Part shown: positions 37,301 through 49,095 of the stretch, piece by piece
Layout: each line of letters opens with the position of its first letter
How positions within the stretch are numbered: the stretch's first letter is position 1
Source of the DNA: Echinometra lucunter
Taxonomy: Eukaryota; Echinodermata; Echinoidea; Camarodonta; Echinometridae
Direction: 5' to 3'
Length of the DNA: 64,000 nt
Assembly: GCA_029962745.1 (NCBI GenBank)
Contig: CM057165.1
Coordinates: forward strand, 5,526,501 to 5,590,500
Program-made: the position numbers and the translations under genes
Notes under the pieces: generated by a model
Databases searched by the model: none
Told to the model about the DNA's origin: nothing
What the model saw: the letters and a program-made list of their open reading frames with translations, nothing else

Positions 37301-38886
37301 AAACTTTCTTGTCATAATTCGAATATTAGACCATTCTTAAGAGTAATCCTTTTTCATGGGACATTTCTACTATGATATCCTCAAAAGTAACATAAAAAGG
37401 ACTGAGAAAGCTGACAGATTATCTATCAGTCTTATTCCCAGAACTCAGTCTTCGTTTTGATATCCCTGGCAATATATTTTTGTTAGTTTATTTGTATTTG
37501 TGTGAGGACTGATATACACGTTTTGCCAGTACTTGAAATGAAAGATTTAGCTTTATAATATAGGTTCACATCTTCTGTAAATATCTTCTTTCTTTTTGCA
37601 TGCATTTTGATATCCATAGTGGGGGGGGGGGGGGGCACTGACAAACGATAACCATTACATGCCTGTCTCACCCGGTCCCAAACCGACCCTAATACCGATA
37701 TATAATCAAACAAAATATTAGTTATAGACAATATTGTGCGGGGATTCATTTATGTACGGAAGCTTAACAATGCCACCGAGATGACGAGATGATTTAGGGT
37801 GAGAAGACGAGTTAAAAGACGAGATGACGAGTTCTTGGAACCCGGCAAGTCGACTTGTTAAGGACAAGAAGACGATGACGAGATTCTGGAACCTGTCATC
37901 TCAACTTCTTGTCCTATACAAGTCGACTTGCCGAGTTCAAACAACTCGTCATCTCGTCTTCTTGTCCTAAACAAGTCGACTTGCCGAGTTCCAAGAACTC
38001 GTCATCTCGTCTTCTTGTCCTTAACAGGTCGACTTGAAGAGTTCAAACAACTCGTCATCTTGGTGGCACTTTTAAGCTTCCGTAATAGTGTGATATAGGT
38101 TTCCAGTGTGTGACTGAGAAGATAGTCGTGTTATTTTTTTCATTAATGCCATTTTTTCGCTCTATTCATCAATTATCTTCAGGGAACCCAAAAGATCTGT
38201 ATACCGTACAACTCAGCCAAGTCGATGTCTGTGAAAAGAATACTTGGGTAAGTCCACTAGTCTTGTAACTGGTCGTCGCTTTGGCATGCAAATTAAAGCA
38301 TTTGAATACACCGGTGCTGATTAAAATCTTGCCTTGTCCCATATTTTGGAACTTTCAAGGTTCTTCAAAGAACCATTGATAGCTTATAAAGGTTCTCTAA
38401 ATGGTTGAAAGGGAGGCCTTTAGAACCATCATTGGTTGTACAAGGAACCTTTCGAGGTTCTTGAAAATATAAAGCACCCTTTCGAGAACTCCTTTTTCTG
38501 GAAGTTCAAAATAAGGGACCAAAAAAAGTTCTAACTGCATGGCACATTTTTCTAAGAGTGTAGGCCCCGTATAAAGCCCATTGGAATAAAAAAGGTCATT
38601 AGTCATCTGGTTAAAATTCGTGCCATCTTTCAACAGTTTTCAATAAATAGAATGAAATGCATTTTTGTTTTGTTACATTCTTAATTTGCTCTCATATTTG
38701 AGGGAGGAGCAAAGAGGGCTATTGCCCCTCCTGCAGTAGATTTCGGGCCAAGAAAAAAAATCTCAATTTCTTCCTAAATATGACAAAATCAGTTATTTGG
38801 GGCAATGCATGCATGTAGTAGTAGTAGCAGTAGTAGTAGTAGTCAGGTAGTAGTAGTAATAGCAGTATTAGTAGTAGTAGTAGTAT

Positions 38887-38946
<60 letters not shown>

Positions 38947-39074
38947 TCAGTACTAGTAGTTGCTACTAGTAGTACTAGAACAAACATAGATACATTACAG
39001 AAGCTCTCATGTCATATCTTCCTATGCAAATCTTACAAATCTTACATGACTTAAATTATCCTTTAAAGTCATTT

Positions 39075-39131
<57 letters not shown>

Positions 39132-42100
39132 TCAGCAGCAGCAGCAGCAGGCAGAGCCCCGTTTCATAAAACTTGTTATCAGTTTTTAAAATTGCAATAA
39201 CTGTTATAAGCCACTGAAATCCTTGCATCTGATTGGCTGAAAGCAAATTTGTCGTAGAGATGTGGCAGTTGTTACTGATAACAAGTTTTTTTGTAATGGG
39301 GTCCAGTATAGTGGCAGTAATTTGTAGTAGCAATGGTCGTGTGCTACGGGGTGCACCCTTAACCGCCCTCCGTATCTCTCTAAAATACACACATTGGGAC
39401 GCATGAATGATAAATTTCTCCATTGTTCATCTTTGCAAGCCACTTTGGACCGATGCTTGAACTGTTCCAAAGTGCTTTCCTATTTGTTTATGTTCGTGCA
39501 TTTCGGCGAAACTCTGCAGTTTAATATGGATGAGGCTTTTAACCCATAAAAACGGTGGCATTAAATGTTGTTATAACAGCCAGTTGCCGAAAGTACCGTC
39601 ACATCACAGTGATATAAAAGCTCCAAAGCTCATGTGCTCAGGGCCGTACGCAGAATTTTTTCCGGGGGGGGGGGGGTGGCAAAAATATGTAAAATGTTCG
39701 AAGAAACATGCAAGCGAGGGAGCGAAGCGACCGAGCTGGTCACGAGGGGGCTTATGCATTTTTGAAATTGAAACTGAAGGATCTATTACACACTTTAGTG
39801 AAATTTTGTAAAATTGTCAGTAAAATGTAAGTTTTCTGGGGGAGGGCAACTGCTCCCCCCCCCCCCGCTGCGTACGGCCATGCATGTGCTGTTTCGTCGA
39901 GTATATACGACAGGAAACAAAGCTATCAATTCCAATAGATAAATGGAAAACATTTTGGAGATTCTACAAACTGTTGGCTCTGCCTCTCTCCTGAAGTAAA
40001 GGTTAAACTAAATGAAAAATGGAATAAATCTAGATTCTGACGCTAATCTAACTAATTTTTCATTGTTTATTGCATTCCCAGGATTTTACTTCTTTCCAAG
40101 AAAATGGCGTATCGGAAATTGCCAACATTTTTCTTAAAGAAAGATAAATGACAGCCTTTACATGAACGCTCTCTATTCTTATTGATTGGACACTTGTCGT
40201 CTGAAATGAATTTAAGGGGATTTATTGACAACGTCATTTTTTTCCCTCTAACTATCTTGCTTATAACTATGATAACCATGATATTCTCTGTGCCTTCTGT
40301 ATTTTGGTGCTCTATATTCTTCTGATTTTGCAAGAAGTATGGTTTATTGTACGTATCTGCAGAGCCTGTGGGAGACATAGTGGTATCACTTAAGGAATAA
40401 ATACATTTCAAATGAACGTCAAAGGATTGTTTGGAAAGAAAGAAATGGAAATCGGGAAACTCGAACGCAAAGAGAGAAATCTATAACCATTTACCTAAAT
40501 CATGTAAATTCAGAATTTCAGATGCAAATTACTGGGACAGGAAGGACGTATTGTCATTGGCAGCAATCACTATTAAAGAGCATGACTACTCCTCCGAGTT
40601 CAATTGAACGAGAAGATTTTACAACTTTACCGTGTTTACGTCTTCCAAAGAATAATCAGGCCCTGTTTCATAAAACTTGTTATCAGTAACAACTGCCACA
40701 TTTCTATGGCAAATTTGCTCTCAGCCAATCAGATGCAAGGATTACAGTAGCTTATAACAGTTATTGCAACTCGTTATAGATAACAAGTTTTGTGAAACGG
40801 GGCCCTGATTGCAAAGATATTCCGGAAAAATATGCTTCTCTTTAATTGATGGCCGTGTAGCTATATTTTTCTATGGGTGCAAATTTATTCTTGTTTTCGT
40901 TTTCGATAGAAATATCCTGGCCATGATAGTAATTACTGGTCGGCATATCAATGGCGAATGATGGGTCATTAGTTTCAAAATATTTATAGCTCTCATTATC
41001 GCCTAGTTTACTTCAGGAACTATCATTCATCTTAATGGTTCAAAAGGGGAAATAGTCAACACGCAGTAATGAAAAGCTGTTCTTTGAAAATGGGTTAGAA
41101 CGAACAAAGCTAATTTTTCATATTCAAACGCTTATTCTGCCGGTTATTGTACAGTATAATGCATGTACAATACAGAACATTTATACATAAATATGTCACT
41201 TTGCCCTTCAATGGATATAATTAAACAGGATCTATTAACGAATGAATAATTCTAATTTGTTTATTGTTGTGTTTCGTCTGTTTGTTTTTACATGCAGTCG
41301 ATTTAACATCAAAACTGAGAAATCACCGAAGGAAATCTACACTCCAGACATTCAGAAAGTAAGTTCCATTTTCTCCACATCTAACTTTATTTTCTACCAA
41401 TATTCTACTTTTTATTGATTACGTAATATTCTAAAAACCTTGATCATAACATTGAGTTTATGAACTCACGCATTCACTGAGTAAAAAAATGGGGAAGCGG
41501 AATGGCCTGAGACATGACTCCACCCGAGAGACAGAGAGGAAGGGAAAGTATTTTTATTAAAGAAATGTTGTTCTTTTATGTTCTTTTATGGACAAGAAAT
41601 TGTTCTTTCCAAACTTACCGCCAACCCACTTTCTGACAGAAAACAGGTTCACGAGAACAAGGAAGGGTTTTACAGCTGTAAAAAAAAAATGAATTGAAAA
41701 ATGAATAAGCAAATATAAATCTGCGGTTTCAATAGAGGCATGTTTTCAGGGGGTTCTTATACAACAGAGATGAGATCAACAGCCGTATAATTCACCAGGC
41801 ATAATGTCAAAAAAGAAAGAGAGAACTTCTGTTTGAGGTTTTTGATCTCTTGAACCTTCCAACAGGTTGTCAGTAGGTTCACTACGGTGACCGGGGGTGG
41901 GGGCGTTTCATCAAGTGTCTTGTTGGTATTTTCTACTGACAAATTTGCTCTGAGCCAATCAGATGCAAGATTTTCAGTAGCTTATAACAGTTGTTGGTAA
42001 AAATCAATGACAAGACACTTGATGAAACGCTCCCCTGAGGTCGACAGGTCCATGTTTCTCGTTCTCGTTACCTTTAGACAACAAGTCAGAGCGTCCACTG

Positions 42101-45100
42101 GACCAAGTTCAATAAGACCAAACTTTACGGACTACGGGAGAGGCTTTCTGTCTTACTATAGCCGCAGATTTATGAGACTGAAACCGTTGGTCTTGGAGGT
42201 GTCATTTGATATGTAAATAGTTATCTAAATGACTGACTTTTTTCTGGTCTAGTTGAACTTTAGGATGTGTTCAAAGCAATATTACTCAGCATGAAATTCA
42301 TCTTTCTGTTTTGTAGATGATTATTTTCAAACCTGTTGGTTATGTGACTCTCTTGTCGTGTCACACAGGAACTACTGCTTCTGGAAGAACAAGAGGGTTC
42401 GGTGAACTTCAAGTTCGGTGTTCTGTACGCCAAGAACGGCCAGAAATCAGACGACGAAATGTTCAGTAACGGTAAGTTTTTCTCAGTGCTAAGAACAAAT
42501 CAAAATACGAATCTGTTATTACCAGATGATTGTTCATCCTCTTAAGGACTGGTCAGAGGTAATCGAAAACAAAGATGACCATGAAGGCAGGATTTTGAAT
42601 TAAAGGTACACCATCATATGCTATATATGTATATTCGCTTATTAGTTTGATAGGCAGGTGTAAGGTGTGCCTTTAAGTTAAAATCTGGTTAGCGTTATTG
42701 AAGGCCGGATCCTGAATTAAAGGTACACCCTTATTCATGTCATATGCTGTACACTTACACGCATATTCGTTTACGTCAAGAGTTTGACAGGCTGGTGTAG
42801 AGTGTGCCTTTAAGTTAAAATCCGGTTATCGCTGTTGTTACCGTTTTGGTGAGGTCGGACCAGGGCCCCGTTTCATATCACTTGTTATCAGTAACAACTG
42901 CCACATTTCTGTGACAAATTTACTCTCAACCAATCAGATGCAAGGGTTTCAGTAGCTTATAACAGTTATTGCAACTTGTTATTGATAACAAGTTTTATGA
43001 AACGGGGCCCAGTCTCTTACTCTCGTTAATGCCTGCTACTGTGCCTGATGCCCCGTATTCATTTCCTTACTTTTTCTTTTCTTGAAACAGTGTTACCATA
43101 CTTTTGAAGTACTTTAATATTGGAGGTTTTCCTACCTTTGTCGTGGTGGTACGGAGTTAGTCTCCTTTTCTTTCTCTTCTTTTCACGAAGCACCATTCCC
43201 AGTTTCTAACGAAACATTAAATGTTTTCTTACCTTTTTCAAAGTAGGTGGGAGCTGGTATAATGTAGGACAATCTGGAAAACCAGTTCAGAGCTATTCGT
43301 TAAATCTCCTCTTGTGTAAATACACAATTTAGTTTACCTGGGACTAAATGCGTTTCAGGTAATGTAAGACTCCAGTCGAATTGTGCAGTGTGTTGAATTA
43401 AATTACTACATCTGTTTACTGCATTCGCAGTATATCCATTTCAATAATAATCTCTTCCGTTTCCATGGTTAGCCCAGTTCCCGAGCTTTTCCAGCAATTT
43501 TGCTGATCATCTTTTTTTGTGTGTTTCCTTCTCTCTCTTCTCTCTTTAACCTGTCTCTAATATATTCTTTCCTCTTAAAATATTTTCACATACTGTGTTT
43601 AGTGGTTTTCTGGCACCAATTAAAAAGAAAGTTTACCCATGTCTTCACAAACTTGCGTAATTCTTCTGAGAATTCCTACTAACGAAATTTTCTACTTTGG
43701 TATTTCATTTTCAAATATAATAGCATCCGTGTATTATGCATTAATATTGAATGAATTATTGAAAACCCAATGGCAGAGACTTTCGAAAAATCATCCTGAG
43801 GCAATTTCAGTAGGCTTGTCCGTCATCAGATTCTGTTGAAAGGTGTGAGAATTGTTGTGACGTAATCATGGTAATCCCAACATGATTTCCAATTGATATA
43901 CAACAGAAAAAATAAGTGTGCCCTCAGGCTGCTTTCACGAAAGTTTTAGCGCTCGTGGTGTGGTTTAGCCCAATAACTTTCGATGGAGAGCCCTAGAAGT
44001 CATACAAACTACATCAGCGGAAAATTAAAGCACACATTTCTGTACATACTATGCCCGTTTTAGTTCCGTCGTTATTTGTCGTTTGCTGTTGCAAGCACCA
44101 AATTCCTCAAATTGGCAAGGTGATGGAAAGTTTGTAATCACTGCTTTTTCGTGCAAATGGGCAATTTTTAGAAAAACTTTTCAGATAATTTGAAGAAAAA
44201 GACAAAATACTTGTGTTGCCAATTTGAAGAAGAAAAGTTCATAGGCTTTAGACAATTCCTGTCCAGGGGCCCGTAACACAAAGGTTTGCGATAAATCGCA
44301 GATTTAAAACAACCATTCTGATTGGTCCACGGTCACCTCTTTGAACGAGATGTGCATGAAACAGTGGTCTTGAATGGCTGTTACAACTTTGCCATTTATT
44401 GCAAATCTTTGTGTTAAGGGGCCCTGAATAGGTTGAAATTGTCTGTTTTCTCGAGGCTACACCTATGCCAATCATAATTATGCGCATTTGGAAAAGTAGA
44501 ACGATAATCCGATCGATTGCCACATTTTCTTCCTCCCTTGCATGCAGAACATGGATCAGAGGCCTTCAAGAAGTTGGTTTCTCTCTTGGGCGAAACCATT
44601 TCACTCAAGGGGTGGGACAAGTTCAACGGCGGTCTTGACGTCAAAAGTAAGCAGTTTAGCCATGCAATATTGTGTTTATTTTTAACAATATTTTTAGAAC
44701 CCACGATTTTTTTCCGATCCCTGTTTTAAGGGACAGATGACTCTTGACGTCGTACACATACGTCGCAGATCTGCCCCCCTCCCGCCTCTCCCCCCCCCCA
44801 AAAAAAAGAATCTCATCCATTCATGCAGATTAATGAATGAATTAATGAATGAATGATAAATGGAGCATGGAAAGGTCCTTCAGGAATGAGGGCCTTCAGA
44901 ATATTTTGTTTTTAATGTGCCATGCCAATGACGCACGACATCTGCGACCTACATTGTTTAAAAACAATGTTCTGCTCCACCTTATGGAGCCCTTCGGAAA
45001 ACAAGTTGTACTATTATCTAAGTGTCTTGTTTATGTTAACGCCCCCTACTAACTTGACAGAGATGTTATAATTGGCGACAAGAAAACGATGCCAAGAGGC

Positions 45101-48100
45101 ATGCGGGTTCATGCATCTTAATATCGTGTATGAAGATATAGTACAAGGCGGGAAAATTGATCGGTTAATGGAGTGCACTTGGATGTAACCTTAGGGGTGG
45201 CATAGAGCATCGAAAGTCCGTAATAATAGTGGGTTCCTGTACCGCGCTCAGGTCTGTAACACTTCACACTCCACGGTTTTCACCCCCTGCTTCAATGTGG
45301 CTGCAGTCATGTCCTGTATATAGCATCTTATGGGTGTGTTTTCTCCCATTAACATCACGTGGGTCGAGAATGGCAAACATAGATGAATGGCTTGGCAAAG
45401 GACAATAGGTTGCGGCTGGAACTCGAACCGCCAATTATGGGTTTCTCATACTGCTTTCACACCAAGGTACGGTCGCTGGGTACGGTCGCAGAGACCGTAC
45501 CCAGCGACCGATGAAATCATAGTGTGAAAGCATTTCATCGTACTCAGCGACCGATCGTTTTGGTCAAAAACGATCGGTCGCTGAGTACGGTCGCTGAGGT
45601 ACTTCAGCGACCGTACCCAGCGACCGTACCTTGGTGTGAAAGCACATCGTACTCAGCGACCGATCGAAATGCAATGACCCCCCATACATGCCCACGCGCT
45701 ATCTCTACTTCCGCTTCCGGCTAGGTCAGCTATACAGCGACCGATCGCTCTGGGCCTGACCAAATTTTGACGGCGGTGTGAAAGCACGTCCGATCGGTCA
45801 CTGGGTACGGTCTCTGCGACCGTACCCAGCGACCGTACCTTGGTGTGAAAGCAGTATCAGCTCGATAACGTATCCACAGTACCATAAGAAGATTCTGCTC
45901 GGGACCTGTGCCCAGTAGTCCCTGTCTTATAGATCGACACTTTGGCAAAGTGGTGAAGGCTCTTGCCTCTCATACGAGCGGACCTGGGTTCGATCCTCGC
46001 CCGATGCTTACACCATTGGACAAGGTGTTTTGCTCACAGTGTCCCTCTCGACCCAGGTGTACTACATGGGTACCTGGCATTGCTGGAATAAGTAATTGCA
46101 GGGCCCGCAGGAAGAGCAGTAGCCCATGTGACTACCATGGGTAAATAAAACCAAATTATCCCTCATTGCCTCTCCTCCATAATTTTATCTCTCTGTCTCC
46201 TCCTTCTCACCTTAAATCCTCTTCTATAAGCAGTCCTTTCCAGATTACTAATACTTTCGCCCCACCCCCATCTCTTTCTTTCTCTCTCTCTCTCTCTCTC
46301 TCTCTGTCCTATTTCCTTCCCAATCTATCCCTCACTATCTGTAGCTGGCTAGATCTCTTCTACCCTTCTCTTTCCCTTTTATTTGCATTCTCCGCCCTCG
46401 TTCTAATTGGCTTTCTTTCATAAATCGCTCGATACGTTGCCGGAAGGCCCATGCAATCGAATGGAATCCAGTCCCATCGTTTTACGCGTGTACTGACATC
46501 GGTCATGACCGGATACTGCCGATCAATCTTGCGTCATGATATTAGGCGTAAAAGGGCCGGAGTCGAGTCGCAGCCCCCTCTGCGGCTCTGCCTTCAATGG
46601 TCGTCTTTTCCACTCCGGAGGTGTATACCGCATGCCCTTGAAGTAGCGAAATTGAAGGGGTGGATATTCAGTTACGGAATATAAATGTTTACCTTGGAGG
46701 CTTATTTCAGTGGCAAATATTGTTAAAGACACGGAGCAAAGGCCATTTTATTGGTTATAATTCAAATTCAGTGCCATCATTTGCCTGTTTATGATCATCG
46801 GTCAGGTCATGACCCGGATATTCCCGATCATTTTAATCTGGCGTTGTGGTAAGAAGAGCTGGAGTCGCATTGCTGCCTGCACGTCTTTAAACGATCGCCC
46901 ATATAATATTCTGATATTTCGTTTTCTGTCTCATGTCCCCGGACAATGATTATTCAGTCTTGAAATTTAAATTCTCACATTGAAATGGCATAAACTTATG
47001 AAACTGTCGAGGTTCGAAAGCCATTTTACCGGCTAGAAATCGATAATTTCTCTTGGTAATGTCGAATCGCTGCCCAATGTGTGTTCAACGACGCATATTC
47101 TGATATCATGCACATCATGGTTTTTATCACATGCTATTGGAGCAACAAAATCGAAATAGTACTTCTTGGAATGTAAATGTTCACTTTGGAAACTCATTTC
47201 AAAGGCAGAAATTCAGAATACTGACGAGGGGCGAAGGCCATTTCAAAAATCGATGTCCTCTACTCTCGCCTCATCCTTTTCTTCTCGTATGCCCTGCTTT
47301 CCTTGAGCCATCTTCAATACTATTACAATCCAATAATATACCAATATTCCAAGCTGTGAGAAAGTATAGTGGAAATTATTTATCCAAGGAGGGACTAGCA
47401 ATGACCAATTTTCCGATGGGCGAAGCCGTGGGAAAATGGTAACTATTGCCATTCCCTTCGAAGCTTCTTTACAACTAATTCCGATCCTTTAATCAGCCAG
47501 CTCATCTGGACCGAGTATCGGGGCTAACCGGTAATTCCGCAGGAAAAAAACCCAGTAGTAGAATGAAAACAACTTGTTGAAAATCAAACCCTTGTGAAGT
47601 CACGTGGCATTTGCTGGACACGTGCATAGACGAACAACCTCGCTTTCTCTTACCCTACAAAAATTCAAATAAACGTTGTTGTTGTTGAATAGGGTTTTTA
47701 CAGACGTGTATCAATCAGATATGATTGATACTGCATTTCAGACGAAATGATAGTACTTATCAGCCCCGTAGAAGGAAAGAGTGAAATTTATACGAAAATC
47801 GATGGAATCAAAAACCCTCATGATCATCGATCGAGACGAATAATGACATCGCGATATCGTATACACTTTCATTACATGTGTGGAGGGTGAATTTGATCTC
47901 ATGAAAATTACTTTAATGGCTAGTTTGCCAAAGGGTATTCGGGTGTCTACAACCGACCTCAGATGGTGTAACCTTTGCTAGACCTTGGTAATCGTGTAAG
48001 CTCCCTCCGGGGAAGTGAAAGGATATATCTACCAATGCATGGTGTTTCAGAGTACATGAGTATATCAGAGTCTTTTATTCTTATGAAAAAGTATTAACCC

Positions 48101-49064
48101 ATTCGTGACAGAGGTCCACATTTTGTGGTTTGACCTAATAACTTTTGATGTAGAGCCCTAAAAATTATACCAAATACATGAGCAGAAAGAGCAAAAAATT
48201 CTACACAAACTGTGCCCATTTTGGTTGCGTCAATATTCATTGTTCGATGCTGAAATTTTTTTAAAGGAAAATAAGCATTAAAATCCTTAAATTGGCAATG
48301 TGATAGAAAGATTAAAATCACCGTTTTCCCCTGCAAATTGGCAACTTTTTGACTTCTCATCATAATTTCTGTCAATTTATATTCATTTCAGATACATGAC
48401 ATTTTTAAAGAAAAATGTAGCAATAAAATAAAAAAAAGTTGGTGCTGCCAATTTCAAGAATGAAAGCTGATCAAATTAGGCTTTAAATAATTCCTGTCAC
48501 GAATGGGTTAATGATTTCACCATTTGAGCTGTGTGCCAGATATCACCAAAATCTCTCAAACGGTAAAATAATAAATCTGCACATATGTGTATTCATATGT
48601 TTGTTTTTAGGTATTCTGTTAGGTATTCTGTACTTCATCCAGACTATATAAAATGCTTTCATTTACCATAGATTTATATCAACTTATAGAAATATATAAT
48701 CATAAAATCTGTAAATTTCAAAGTTTAAGTCTCTAAGAATAAATCTCTTCATTCATAATTCCATAAATAGAGTTCTTATCATTCCTTTTTAATTATCATT
48801 GAATGCGAGCAATGAACGATTTATTTGCTTTATTGTTTGTTTGTTTGTTTGTTTGTTTGTTTGTTTGTTTTTCCACCAGACAACACCACGGGTACAGAAT
48901 CAGTCTATACAATGTATGAAGGGCATGAGATAATGTTTCACGTATCTACCTCGCTGCCTTATTCCAAAGATAACCGACAACAGGTAATTTCTTTTTCTTT
49001 AATAGTAATTCCTAATTCATGTGTTTGTTTATTTATCTATTTATTCATTCAGTTAGTAAGTTCA

Positions 49065-49095
<31 letters not shown>

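Larger units (their letters stand above)
33387..38182 (+). other. GARNL3 intron 2 (4.8 kb)
   Basis: Holds poly-C (33769-33783), a T/G-rich tract (34400-34545), a diverged MITE (34818-34957), a (TTGAA)n-ended retroelement tail (about 35000-35303), long poly-C (37013-37032), poly-G (37621-37635) and the palindrome at 37755-38084. Confidence 0.8.
44647..48879 (+). other. GARNL3 intron 6 (4.2 kb)
   Basis: Holds an old SINE split by a palindrome (45221-45920), a plus-strand SINE (45931-46163), CT repeat (46272-46305), a degenerate repeat array (46450-47250), the TTAACCC element copy 2 and a (TTTG)n tract just before exon 7. Confidence 0.85.

Noticed and set aside
47131..47442. 103-codon plus-strand frame in GARNL3 intron 6
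   Set aside because: Falls in and after the degenerate repeat array; no homology recognised.
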